Assembly: GCA_905250025.1 (NCBI GenBank)
Contig: CAJNOJ010000036.1
Coordinates: 248,001-312,000, forward strand
Source: Adineta ricciae
Lineage: Eukaryota; Rotifera; Eurotatoria; Adinetida; Adinetidae
Length of the DNA stretch: 64,000 nucleotides
Direction: 5' to 3'
In this document: positions 45,080 to 56,400 of the stretch, in pieces
How the letters are laid out: the number at the start of each line of letters is the position of its first letter
How positions within the stretch are numbered: position 1 is the stretch's first letter
Made by a program: the position numbers and the translations under genes
Notes under the pieces: generated by a model
What the model saw: only the letters and a program-made list of their open reading frames with translations
Told to the model about the DNA's origin: nothing
Database searches by the model: none

Positions 45080-46107
45080 ATGCCTGTCCATCGTCCATCT
45101 CGTCCTATCGCATCGACATCTAACTCCCGCAAATCAACTGGATTTTCAATCAATGATATTATTAAAAACGATGATTCAGCGAAGATTTCTCCTCGTGATA
45201 ATCCTCCGCCATTACCATCATATTTACCTCCAACATCGTGGATACCACCGCCAACTAGCCTCGATCCAATCGTTCAATACCAATTACAATATCTTCGACA
45301 TAGTGGTCGATTATTTGACGGAAGATTTGCTAGTAAGTAGAAAGAGAGAGAGAGAAGGGAGAAAAGGTTGAATGAACAGTTTTCATTCATCGATTTTTCT
45401 TTTCCAGGTCCAGAAGCAGCTGCAGCACTTATCCTACATTCGTTTCGTAAGCCGAAGCGCGTACGCACAGCGTTTACACCAGCCCAATTACTGAAACTTG
45501 AAAATGCATTTGAAAAAAATCATTATGTTGTCGGACAAGAACGCAAAGAATTAGCGCGACATTTAAATTTAACCGAAACTCAAGTAAGTTTAGTCATCAA
45601 TTAGCACGACGGAAATGTTAAAGTAAAGAAATTCCGGTATTTGCTCAAGGAAATACACTAAAATGATGACGGTTCCTTGCGATAAAAGAGAAAGAAAAAC
45701 TGATAGATTAGTAAAAATAACAACTTCAAATTGATTGATGAAACTCCGACAGAAAAAAAAACCGATTTGCTATTTTTCAGGTGAAAGTATGGTATCAAAA
45801 TCGTCGTACAAAACACAAACGATTGAAATCGGAAGACGGAAATAATAGTTCAAACGATATCAACGACGACGAGCAACAAGATGAATCAATCGAACATGAT
45901 CCCAATCAACAAAATCAATCCGATACATCTGATATAACAAATAAGAATGATGATGAACATTCATGGGACAATAATAATCAACATTATCAATACCTTTCAC
46001 AATCATCAACTCCTCGATCGTCGATTTCTGATCGATATTATTTACATCTTGCTGCTGCAGCAGCAGCTGCTGCCGCGAAGAACGGTTCATCAGATGATCA
46101 TCGATAA
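45080..46107 (+). CDS. EMX/empty-spiracles-type homeobox protein
   Basis: Exons 45080-45332, 45408-45583 and 45781-46107 give 251 residues. Near the N-terminus [11 protein letters not shown] resembles the FTIESLVAKD (eh1-like) motif of EMX proteins, followed by a Pro-rich segment. The homeodomain begins [19 protein letters not shown], with [20 protein letters not shown] and NLTETQ, then [14 protein letters not shown]. KNHYVVGxERKxLAxxLxLTETQ is diagnostic for EMX. Residue 49 is Tyr instead of the usual Phe of WFQNRR. The second intron falls between homeodomain residues 44 and 45. The C-terminus is acidic, Asn/Gln-rich, ending in an Ala run. EMX factors pattern anterior nervous system and sensory organs. 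The first ATG (45080) sits beside the conserved N-terminus. Confidence 0.9.
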
Positions 46108-46796
46108 TGAAAGTCGCTTGTCTACGAAGGCAATCAATGAATTCGATAGAGATCTCACCGAAATGAAAAAAAAAATGGAAAAGCCCGGTATCATCTCTAT
46201 CTATCGATTACATTCCATTTCGTTTTTGCTTGTCTCGGCATGTTCATGTTTTCTTTTCCTTTCTTTTTTGTTTTGTGTAAAAATGGAACTTTGCTCTTTT
46301 TTCTCTTTTCGTTTTCTTTCAAGAATAATTATACACGAGATATGATTGAGATTATCTTGTCATTCAATGCAAAAGATCTGCATTTGTCTTCACATTGCTC
46401 ATACTACTAATAGGCACGAATATTTGTCATTGATATTTCAATTGAATATCGAAAGAAAAGAGACCTATTGAAAACCCCTAATCCCAAAGAAAACAAAGAC
46501 TATTGATGTTAATGTATAATATAGAAAAACGAATATTTATGCTTTGAAATTGAAGACATCGATTACTTTACTGTTCCATTATCAGAGTCGATCAGTAGAA
46601 AGAACAACTAAAATTCTACCATCGAAATACTAAATCTTAGTTTTTTTTTGAAAACAAACTGTTGTTAGATTTGTGATCTTCGAAAATAACATATTTCAAT
46701 CAAACAAGCAAAATTTTATTGATACAAAAGTTTCCTAGTAAAAAACAAAACAAGTATTTCTATTCTATTTGGTATACATGACCGTTTGTGATACCC
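46108..46796. other. convergent spacer after EMX
   Basis: 3' regions of EMX and the single-pass membrane protein. No gene seen. Confidence 0.5.
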
Positions 46797-47553
46797 CTAT
46801 GATTCCACTTTGGACTGTTTCGTTGTTTCTTGCTTATCCATCTGCGAATGGGCGACATCATCGAATTGATTATTTTGACGAAGTATGATTTGACGTGCAC
46901 ATATCACCCACCAGACAAGAATTAGACAGATGACGAGAGTCAAAACGGCAAGAACAAGGAAAATCCGAGAGATGTTATTTCGTGCTGTTTCGAATAAATC
47001 AAAAGTACCATCATGAATTCCATCATAATCGTATTCAATATGGATAAAACTCGATGTTTGGGGATAATAGAAACATGTTGTTTCATTGTATTGTGGTGAA
47101 TATCGACAGGTCAATTCCGACGAAAATGTAAGATAATAAGTGGAATTGGTTGTGATGATTGACGGAGAAATGAATGTTTCATTAGTATGCTTGACTGAAA
47201 TCTTTGGTGGTACAGTTATCGAAGGATAGGATTGAATAATTAATTGATTGAAACTATCGATAGCTACGAGAAACGAAAAGTTTTTTTTTTGATAAATGAC
47301 GGAAAACGATCTTACAGATACTTATATTGAATATTTTAATATTATTACGATCAATGAATACATATGGACAAATGGTAACTTGAGTTTGATTGAATGATTC
47401 ATAAATATCAATGGATAATCCACACATTATGACTGTTTGAGTATTACTGATAGCTTGAGAAATGTTCAGAAGTGGAGAAGATTGAATAATCATTGGAAAT
47501 ACGAGAAAATATATGATTGACATGCTGTTGAAAAACATTTCTATTGGTTTCAT
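46797..47553 (-). CDS. single-pass type I membrane protein, unknown family
   Basis: Exons 47316-47553 and 46797-47263 give 234 residues from ATG 47553. The donor GTAAGA and acceptor CGTAG keep the frame. A hydrophobic signal peptide (MSIIYFLVFPMIIQSSP) precedes an Asn/Ile-rich ectodomain with several N-glycosylation sites (LNISQ, FNQTQ, TNETF, TNSTY, YNETT) and four Cys. The TM is ISRIFLVLAVLTLVICLILVWWVI, followed by a polar tail of ~40 residues (CARQIILRQNNQFDD...). No known domain is recognised. It could be a small surface receptor or adhesion protein. It lies on the opposite strand from the EMX gene, about 690 bp from the latter's stop. Confidence 0.6.
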
Positions 47554-47929
47554 TCGAAGTATACAATCTACTAGCTGCCTAATTTCACCTTCACAATAAG
47601 AGAGAATGAAAAATCAAATGTTTACTCTTTTTCTATATGAACTGAAGGTAAAAGCAAAGATGGCGCAGGAAGAAAAAGCTATACAATTGACTTTATCGAT
47701 ACGTTTTTTGTATATTGCACTCTGTGGAAGTAAGATCAAGACTCAAGTACATTTTAAAACGGCTAAAATAGGAAACGTGCGAGAAGGAGAGTACAAAATT
47801 CAGAGGAAATACTCATCTATCGATTTTGACAACGGTAGTAGCCTATAAAAACGGTCAACCTTGACGGTTTGTTTCTCATTGCTTAGTAATTAGCGTCATC
47901 TTTAATTATTGTTGCGTGAAACATATTCC

Positions 47930-48240
47930 AGAAAGAATCGATCTACGTTCAAATGGAATAATTCTATGGAAATAATCGTCTATTCTGTTTTCTATTAGCG
48001 AATGACAACTACGTTGCTAAGTATTATGACACCGAAATGAACGATTTGACTAGAAAGTTCACCATTGATCAACATCTTTGTGCCGAACCAAACAGCCTAC
48101 GATCATTTTTTCATCTGTAATGGTACTACTATCTATCACATACGAATGTTCAATACTAGTATGACAGAGAAGTACCGTTCACGACGTGCGGTTCATTCGA
48201 TAGGCTCAGTTCGAACTTGATTCATGAAAAGCCATCAAAA
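47930..48240 (+). pseudogene. decayed coding fragment of unknown family
   Basis: In one + frame: FYGNNRLFCFLLANDNYVAK, then YYDTEMNDLTRKFTIDQHLC and AEPNSLRSFF, after which the sense reading continues one frame over as ICNGTTIYHIRMFNTSMTEK. A TAA precedes FYGNN. The text has protein-like composition but is broken by a stop and a frameshift. No family recognised. Confidence 0.35.
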
Positions 48241-48468
48241 CTATTTTCAGTCGTAAATAAAACAAAAAGACAATGTACTGTCTTAGCTAATGAAATAATG
48301 ATGCATCGATACAGTTCGAGTTTAAGGTAGAATTACTGTGGTCATTTTGTCGCTAATCTGCATTGCCTGGAGTGTAATTTCAACCGTGGAGAAAATTGAA
48401 AAAAAACTGAATTTCAATTGGAGTTGAGCATTAGAATTGAACTTTTGTAACAGAGAATAATCTGAATG

Positions 48469-48476
48469 AAAAAAAA
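48469..48476 (-). terminator. Pol III terminator of tRNA-Arg copy 1
   Basis: Eight T on the minus strand, 7 nt beyond the tRNA 3' end. Confidence 0.8.
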
Positions 48477-48483
48477 GTTTAAT

Positions 48484-48556
48484 CGATCACACCAGGATTC
48501 GAACCTGGAATCCCCCGCTCCGTAGGCGGGTGCCTTAACCATTGGGCCATGCGACC
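48484..48556 (-). tRNA. tRNA-Arg (anticodon ACG), copy 1
   Basis: 73 nt, no intron. The acceptor GGTCGCA pairs with TGTGATC (two G-U pairs) with discriminator G. The A box TGGCCCAATGG, the anticodon arm CCCGC-CTACGGA-GCGGG (ACG in the loop) and the B box GGTTCGAATCC are all present. An eight-T run follows the 3' end. Identical in sequence to the gene at 49320-49392. Confidence 0.95.
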
Positions 48557-49319
48557 GTTGTGAGAAGAGGATAGTTATCTAATGGCATTCAGAAAACAGT
48601 GTTTTCTTAAACAGAAATTTCGGAGAAAGAAAACTTTTTGTTTGTTTGTTTAGTAAAATATTTTTAGAATTAGCTCATAGTGCAAAAGTTGTTGTATTTT
48701 TCAATGAAATAAATCATCGAGAAATGCTAGAAAATGTAGAATTCATGTAAACAATAGTCAATTATGAACGAGTTTGAAGTGATTCTGATCGTTTTTCTTG
48801 TGAAAGATTTCAGTTATCCATCGATGAGCTTTTTATTCAAACTAATTGCGAACGAAAACACTTTTCTGATGTTTTATGTTCAACTATGTGATGAACAGTG
48901 TTAGTTCATTCAATATGTAATAATAGCTTACTTTGAATAAAATCCATTTCAGTCGATCGACTTTTTAAAATCAAATTGCAAGTTGTTTCGATTTAGAAAG
49001 TCACTATACTCACGTCATTTCAAATGAGTACTGTCGTGAACAATGTGTTCATGAGCATAAAAGACTGAAGCCATTTTTGCTTCAAAATAAATATTTAAAC
49101 AGTTTTGAAAAGCTACAAAATCCAGTGTACTAAACAGGCAAAAGTTTACTCAATAATAAACTCAGCAGACCTAAACGAACAGGTATTTTCAACAATGAAG
49201 AATCCATGCGCTGCTTATCATTTACGACAGTCAATGGTGGTTGTTGTTTTTTCTTTCTTTCTGTTCTCTTGTTTATCCGCGCGGCAAAAGAAAAAGAACG
49301 CAGAAGAAAAAATATTCTT
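48557..49319. other. spacer between the two tRNA-Arg genes
   Basis: 763 bp, no supported gene. Sequence outside the tRNAs is not duplicated. Confidence 0.55.
49307..49312 (-). terminator. Pol III terminator of tRNA-Arg copy 2
   Basis: Six T on the minus strand, 7 nt beyond the tRNA 3' end. Confidence 0.75.
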
Positions 49320-49392
49320 CGATCACACCAGGATTCGAACCTGGAATCCCCCGCTCCGTAGGCGGGTGCCTTAACCATTGGGCCATGCGACC
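49320..49392 (-). tRNA. tRNA-Arg (anticodon ACG), copy 2
   Basis: The same 73 bases as copy 1, with all four arms intact and the same A and B boxes. Flanks differ beyond a few bases on each side, so the repeated unit is little more than the gene itself. A six-T run follows on the minus strand. Confidence 0.95.
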
Positions 49393-49715
49393 GTTGTATA
49401 TGGATGTAAAACAAATCAAGTCGATCTTATCTTTCTTCATTAAGAGGAATAACTTTGCAAGATTCAAAGTATTGTGATCGTTTGATTATTACAAAACTAT
49501 TGTACGAGATGATTTCGATACATCGGTTCACTAATTTCTTAGTCGAAATTCAGGTTGTTTATCTTCTGCAAGAACATAACTACACGGCGCTACCTGAAAC
49601 GTAATGATCTTGATAGTTTCCTTATTGGCGGTTCGCAGCTGTAATTTCACAACTGATCCTTAAAATATGCTTAGTTTTGTTTCATAAACATCGATATCCA
49701 TTTCTTTTTTTTGTT
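49393..49715. other. spacer before the DUF4246 oxygenase
   Basis: Presumed promoter and 5' leader, with a pyrimidine-rich stretch ending just before the ATG at 49716. Nothing else. Confidence 0.5.
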
Positions 49716-51411
49716 ATGGCTGCTACAACGACGTCCAGCGAAGAGAACTCTTCGAAATTCCTGCCATTTAATCATTTTCATCCAACCGAGTTTTTATTCA
49801 AATGGATCACACTTGAAGTTTTTGATGAGGAAATATTGAGAACACTTCGTTCAGATCGTCGACATCGTCAAACTCCTCAAATCGAAGATTATCCCTGTCG
49901 TGTCTTCCTAGTCGATCATGAGCATGATCTGCGTATCCGTGTATGGCTCAAGGAACAAGAAGCACAAGTAGATACATGTTCCGATTACATGTATGATACA
50001 AATGATACGAACCGAATGGAACCATGTTGGGTATGTAAATGGCTCGACGTCGATAAAAATTGGATGATCGATGCGGAAGAAGTGAATAATGAGACAACAA
50101 CTCCAAAACCTGATTTTTACCGTTTGCATGGTGATCGATATGTACAATTCGGAGATGGTGGGAGTGCATTTCTCGCGTATCCTGTTTGGATTCATGAGCA
50201 ACTTCCAGTCAGTGATTCCCGTCGACAACGTTTAACAAATACTCTTTATGAACTAAATGAAAAACGACAAGATCATCATCCGTCGCCGTCGCCTGTTGAA
50301 GATATCATTGATCCAGATTTGTTACCGTATAAACCATCGCCAGTGTTCAATCGAGACCGATGGATTGAGCGACGATTAAAACAATTGAAAAAATCTGACC
50401 GAGTTCTGCGAAATTTCAAACGGGATTTAAGCCGTGGTGATTACAATGACCTATCTGAACATGAACAAATACGTAATTGTTATCAGTGGGTGCCATCAGA
50501 GTTTGTGATTGACAAAGATGGTAAAGTAGATATTGTAACACCAATTCATCATCTACCTGTATTAACCGAATATAAACATGCATATGGCGACATTGCTCGT
50601 ATATTTCACGCGATGTTGCCTATGTTCGAAAAACTTAAACTTATCAAGTTGAATAATATTCAAGAACAACAGCGATTGCAAGTTATAGTTAAAGCCCAGA
50701 GTTACAATCTCAAAGCTGGTAAGACAATCACAAATGTGTCTCTGCACAGAAAAACAATATGTTTATTTCTTTCTAGGTATGAAATATTCAGGTCGATGGC
50801 ATACTGAAGGTCACACAGAAAATATTATTGCTGTTGGTGTTTATTATCTTCATGTCGATGATCAACTCGAAGGTGGTGCACTTAAGTTTCGTCCTAGATA
50901 CGCACCTCAAGATTATTATGACGGTATTCAAACAGATCACTGCATATCATCTGTACAAACAGGTGCAGCTATTGTATTTTCGAATTCCATTCCACACCGC
51001 TTTCAACAAATTCGAAACTTAACTTCAGATGATGGTCGCCGCCGGACATTTCTCAACTTTTTCATCGTTGATCCCAACGAACCTATTCCAGTGTCATCGA
51101 ACAGTATCATCTGTGCACCGAAAGATGTCATTGTTGACACACTTCAAAAATGGAATGCCGGGCGACTACCAGTTGTTGTCAGAGATGAAATATATCGCCT
51201 ATTGAAGATCTCAAGTGCATGGGAAAACGAAAACGAAGCAAAAGAATTCCGTCGTCATGTCCGTCGGGCAATGATGGACGAAAAGAGCGGATGGGGCTGG
51301 ATCTGCTGGGGTAACTGTGGAACGACAGAATTCGTTCGAGCTCTGTGTACATGGCCGCCACGAGAACGAGAAGAAGTGAGAGGTCCATTAAATCACACAG
51401 AATCGGAATGA
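49716..51411 (+). CDS. DUF4246-type 2-oxoglutarate/Fe(II) oxygenase-like protein
   Basis: Exons 49716-50718 and 50777-51411 give 545 residues. The intron (GTAAGA..TTCTAG) falls after KAG in phase 1. The C-terminal catalytic part reads YSGRWHTEGHTENIIAVGVY: His343-x-Glu345, then LEGGALKFRPRY, and FSNSIPHRFQQIRN with His408, followed by GRRRTFLNFFIVDP (Arg422-424 as candidate 2-oxoglutarate ligand). HxE...H with a double-stranded helix is the pattern of DUF4246, common in fungi and bacteria. The H-x-E in place of H-x-D is usual there. The N-terminal half (ITLEVFDEEILRTLRSDRRH ...) is the family's helical/WD-like extension. No signal peptide. Fungal-type origin is likely; substrate unknown. Confidence 0.8.
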
Positions 51412-51745
51412 TTTTGATTTCTATTTTACGAAAATAAATTTGATCATAGCTTTCTAATAGTTTCGCCGTTCACGTCATCTTAATACGTAGGAACGGGGGA
51501 CAATCGACTGGAAACGTCGACAACAAATGTTGCCCAGAATGTATTACTAATTCGAAATAGTTTCTTTGATAATAAAAAATGAAAGCGGACGTGAAAAGTG
51601 TAAAGCTGATGCCCGTACGGTTTTGAATATATTATCTGTGATATTAGCATAAAATTCCACCTACCTTCTGATAAAAAAACACTAACTAGTCACGTATTCT
51701 TTATTTTTCCTCTCATAATTCTTCTTGTCCTTCACTTGAAGCTTC
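51412..51745. other. spacer between oxygenase and LamG protein
   Basis: AATAAATT at 51433 fits polyadenylation of the oxygenase. No gene. Confidence 0.55.
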
Positions 51746-53664
51746 ATGACGACGACCAGTAATATGGATAATGGAATTGTCGTAAGTTTGACATACAACA
51801 CTACTGCTAATGAATTATTCTTGTCTTCCAGGAAGATATTGCATGGCCCGTCAATATCGAAACAATGGCACTTGAACAAAAACAAAAACAAAAAGAAGAA
51901 AAAAAGAAAAAACATCGCAGGTATACGCATATGAATAACTAGCGGGCGAAATAGTATTCTCAAAATATGTTTTCATTTTCATATAGAATCTGCGGATTTC
52001 CACTCTTTCCTTGCCTGTTGCTATCGCTTTTGAGTCTACTTCTGGCCGCTCTCCTTACGTATCTGCTCGCTCGAAATCGTCATTTCATAGTAGCAGCAGC
52101 AGCAGCAGCTAATATGAGTGAGTTGCTATTTACTGACAAGTGCTTATAAAATGATTTATTATCTATATATATAGCAAATGATACCTATCAGGAAACAACT
52201 TATGAAACAACGCTATCTACAAGTACAACACTAAGTTAGTACAACTTGATAAATTTATTAAATACAACGATGATCACTTTCTTAGACTCAACTACACCTG
52301 TTCCTTGTGGTCCATCATGTCTCAAGCAGTCTTGGATTAATGATTCAAGTTTACTTGCTTATTGGTCTTTTGATGATACATACGATGACAAAACTGGTAT
52401 TTATAATAGAACAACATCATCCAATCTTCCATCATTGGTTACTGGTTATCTCGGTCAAGCAGCTCTATTCAATGCATCTGCCCAACAAGCACTATACATC
52501 TCACATATTCCGATAAACTCGGTTAGTTTTACCATTGAAGCATGGATTAAACCAACTGCTTATCCAAATCCTGCCGATCACAGCATAGTCGGTCTATGTC
52601 CGTCGGAAGTTATAGATCATTGTTTGCATATAAATATTCGATACGGTGTGCTGTACTTTGGTTTCTACTATGACGACGTTCGGGGTGGAACTTACATTTC
52701 GCTGAATCGATGGATACACGTCGCCTTTGTATTTGATAACACAACAAATATGCAAACCATCTATTTAAATGGCTACCCTGATGCAGCAAAACCAACCGTA
52801 AATATGCTACAAGTTTCCTCAGGTGCTTTCACCATTGCCACTAATGAACGTGTCAGTTACCCTAATAACTTTTTCCAAGTAATCACATCGAATAATAGGT
52901 CGATTGTTATCCGAATCATGACTTTCATTTAGGGTTATATTGATGAACTAACAATTACTCAGCGAGCAAAGTCTCTATGTGAAATAGTTGAACGAGCAAC
53001 ATTAGCAGCTTACTTCAAATTCGATACGTCTGCACCTTATTCTGATTCAGGACCCAATCGAGTAGCAACTACGTCTTCAGCGACATCGATTGTTGCTGGA
53101 AATAAAAGTCAATCCGTGTCATTTACTGGCACGTCGTCTTCGTACTTCCAAACATGGGGCTATACATCATTTGGTATTACTGATCATCCATTTTCCATTG
53201 CATTATGGATTCAGCCGCGAACTTTAACTGGTACATTAGTTCATCTATCTTCAACTGCTTCGGGTACGGGTTCGACATGTTTTCCATTATTGGGATTTTC
53301 CTCCACTGGTGCCATTGTTGGTCAAGTTTTAACGAGTAGTAATACATTAGTATCAGCGGTTGATCTGGTTGCTGGAAATCCATCATCATGGACACTCGTT
53401 GTTCTGACATGGAGTTCAGCAAACGGATTGCGATTATATGTTAACGACGAACTGGTCAGTTCAGCGGAAGCTTCAACGTTTTTAGCTAGTGAAACAATAC
53501 CGAATTACTTCACATTGGGCAATTGTTTATCTGGTTGCACGGCGTGTCCCAGCGGGTCAGTTAGTTCTCCTGGTCCGTTCGTAGGCTTAGTCGACGACTG
53601 GCACATATTTAGTAGAGAAATAACAGCAGATGATGTCTGTGTTCTCTATACTGATACTGATTGA
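51746..53664 (+). CDS. type II membrane protein with two LamG/concanavalin-like domains
   Basis: Six exons: 51746-51781, 51832-51920, 51987-52117, 52175-52234, 52286-52878 and 52933-53664; 546 residues, all junctions in phase. The cytosolic N-terminus is Lys/Glu/Gln-rich (EQKQKQKEEKKKKHRR). A TM (CLLLSLLSLLLAALLTYLLA) and an Ala run (AAAAAA) follow. The ectodomain begins with a Thr-rich stalk and PVPCGPSC, then LamG-like domain 1 (LAYWSFDDTYDDKTG, FTIEAWIKPTAYP, WIHVAFVFDNTTNMQTIYLNG, YIDELTIT) and domain 2 (AAYFKFDTSAPYSDSGPNRV, FSIALWIQPRTL, WTLVVLTWSSANGLRLYVND, VGLVDDWHIFSREI). Such domains bind glycans or proteins. A pentraxin/laminin-G-type lectin role is plausible but unproven. Confidence 0.85.
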
Positions 53665-54534
53665 TAGTATTATTATGAACGTCTGGTTTTGTTTTTCTCA
53701 GTTTGTTAATCTATATTTTGTAAAAAGTATTTCGGTCGGCATTGTTTTGATGTCTATGAATGAACTTATTCAAAATAAATCATGGTATTTTTTTTCACAA
53801 GTAAATAAAATGACATTGCAGCAGCTGATGAACTAAGGACATTAACCCCAAATGCATTGCTCGATAAGTCAATGTCAATCTGTCATTTCCAGTGTCATAG
53901 CATAGAGAAAGTTGACGTGCTCACGGACGTGTAATCCATGTTTTGAGATTACACTTACAAAGAAAGTTTCATCAAATTGGCTTCCGAACTACAACACAAT
54001 GAAACATATGAAAAAGAGTGTATCAGTGTCGCTCTACATTTCAACTTTATGCAACAATTGACCTAACACATCATTCAGATTGCATCGTTATATCTCGTTT
54101 CTTTATTACAGAAGAAAGAAACGGGAAATTAATCTGAAGCTTATGACCGTATCATAATACGATGGATTAAATAGTTGCAATTTGTACTATGATATTTTTA
54201 AATTCAAATTAATAGTACCATACGTTTTTGTGTTATCATGGTTCAATAAACTAAATGTTCATCTTTTAAATGCTAATTGCATATTAATTTTCTCAACTTC
54301 TCGTTATCTCATGAATAGTCCCGATGAATTTTCTTCGAGATACAAGTTCTTGAAGAACGCGATCAAAGTTTGCAGTGTTCTAAGGACAATTTTAACTTGA
54401 TGTTATCGAACTTTTTAGAAGTCTCCTTGCGAGAACGACGTTTGCACAAATTGGAAGAATATCGATCTGATAAAAATTTTAAAGAATACGCTAGAATATA
54501 TTTATAAACTATTTAACTTCGCAACATGTTCTAT
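53665..54534. other. convergent spacer
   Basis: Between the LamG protein and the GPCR array, 870 bp. AATAAA at 53776. Short frames lack protein character. Confidence 0.5.
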
Positions 54535-55551
54535 TCATCTGCGTTGCCTTAGTGCTGCAATGATCATGTTAGTTAAATTCAACAACGGCTGACGAAAAAT
54601 ATTTCCACCACATAGAGTATAGATATAAAATGGCATTCCATTTGCAAGAAAAGATAAAAGTAAAGCGAAATTGTAAAGAAAGTGATCGATCGATAACTTT
54701 AATGGCGTTTGCTCGTCACCCATCGTCGCTGATATGTAAAATTTCGCGATAACTTGAGGAATGGTCAATATACTCTGTATAATTACTTGTACGATCAACA
54801 TGAGAAAAAGATGACGATCGTGTTTTTTCCATGGATTATGCGAGTGTTCACGTGATCCAGCCGTTGTCGGTTGATGATGGTCAGCGTTTGTCACATGCAC
54901 TGGTTGTACTCGAGATTGAACCTGGTGAATGTGATAGATAGTTCGCATTCCGAAAACGATCATGCAAAGCAAGGGAAGTAATATACTAACACATCCATAA
55001 GCCACATCAGTAAACAATCGACACGCAGGTGATTTTCCATAGCATTTCAATGGTGTGAGAATCAGATTTGCTTCGTAGCAGTAAAATATTTGACTATAGA
55101 GTAGAATGGAAACGATAACGACAAGAAGAAAAATTTTTTGTATATTTTTCAAGGTATTCATTCGTCGATGAGCTGCATTTGGACTCGATGCCATGCACCG
55201 ATCAACAGTTGCTAGTGCGATTAACCAAAATGCGATTGTTCGCGAAGAGAATAAGATGAATGCACGTAGTTTGCATATCCATCCTTGAGTATCAGTTGGA
55301 TCTGTACCCCAGCCTGCCATGATTCGCGTTGTAAGAGCGAACAAGACTGTGATCAAATTGGCTATTGACGATGTGAGAAAAAGCCATGCGCAGGGATTTG
55401 ATCGAAGAGTTGGCTGCGACAAAACAAGAATATTAAGCGTATTTCCAATAACCGCGAAGAAGAATATAAATAAAGCGAAGTACCGATCCATTTGAATAGA
55501 TAGATAATCAAACAGTTCAGCTTCCGACGCATACAATGATGTATTGAACAT
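54535..55551 (-). CDS. rhodopsin-like GPCR, tandem array member 1
   Basis: An intronless 338-residue receptor starts at ATG 55551. N-glycosylation site near the start (FNTS). TM1 carries IFFFAVIGNTLNILVLSQ (GN..N pattern), TM2 region LRSNPCAWLFLTSSIANL, TM3 after WICKLRAFILF ending ALATVDRCMA, a D-R-C form of DRY. The second extracellular loop has two Cys (LKCYGKSPACR). IL3 is His/Gln-rich. TM7 and the tail read GMPFYIYTLCGGNIFRQPL, replacing NPxxY by PFYIY. The same signatures recur in the three neighbours at 58.3, 61.4 and 62.6 kb. Likely peptide or chemosensory receptor; ligand unknown. Confidence 0.9.
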   Translation of the reverse strand: MFNTSLYASEAELFDYLSIQMDRYFALFIFFFAVIGNTLNILVLSQPTLRSNPCAWLFLTSSIANLITVLFALTTRIMAGWGTDPTDTQGWICKLRAFILFSSRTIAFWLIALATVDRCMASSPNAAHRRMNTLKNIQKIFLLVVIVSILLYSQIFYCYEANLILTPLKCYGKSPACRLFTDVAYGCVSILLPLLCMIVFGMRTIYHIHQVQSRVQPVHVTNADHHQPTTAGSREHSHNPWKKHDRHLFLMLIVQVIIQSILTIPQVIAKFYISATMGDEQTPLKLSIDHFLYNFALLLSFLANGMPFYIYTLCGGNIFRQPLLNLTNMIIAALRQRR

Positions 55552-56400
55552 CTCGAACACGTTTATCGAATGGCTCAGCTCTTTCAAAACGACAGGATGA
55601 GAGAACCCTCCAGGGCATGTGAAGCGCTTAATTCATCGACGACATTTTCTACAGGATGAAAAAAATTGACTTTCCTTATTAGAAGAGAAGTTTTTGATAC
55701 AAAGTGCAGCTGCGTTCTATCAAATCCACCTGGGTACAATAAAACGGTTTAATTATTAATGTTAGCCGAAGCTCACAATAAAGTCGAACAATACATAGAG
55801 GAAGACATATCTTCATCGAATATAAGAGCGATCCACTCCATGCTCAGGTTACTTAGAACATTCTGATTTCAATGATATTTTTGTATTTGAAAAGAAAAAG
55901 ATTTTCTCTCAGATAGACTGAGAAAAGTTTCAAGCGAATGAGCTTATACCGAAATAAAACGCAGATGCGCATGTGATAATAATTATTCAATTTTGAAATT
56001 TAAGAGCATAAAAAGTGTGAGCAGCGTACTAGCTTATAAAAATCTGGATTTTAATTAAACCTATTTCGTTGTCTATAGACTCAGTAGTGTTTAATCTTTT
56101 TATATCGTTAGGCTATTAACATTGAGCCTAAAGCTACAAACAAAGATTAATTTAAGCGCATATTTCAATATTGATACCGAACTTTTTCGTGTCAGATAAA
56201 CGTCAAGGGTGTAGTTTTGTGGAAAAATGCCAACTTTCATCTATTTTTCTCGTGCCATGTCGACATTTGTCCAGGCTGCAAATGTTACCTCTGTGTGAAA
56301 GACATTACTGTCATAAGCTACGTTCAAAAATTGTTTTAGTTCATCTTTTAATATAGTGTAAGCCGAATGTCGCATGCCTACACTTGTGTGATTAGCGTAT
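55552..56400. other. GPCR 1 upstream region
   Basis: No gene seen. Likely promoter of the GPCR at 55551 plus 3' flank of the F-box pseudogene. Confidence 0.5.
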
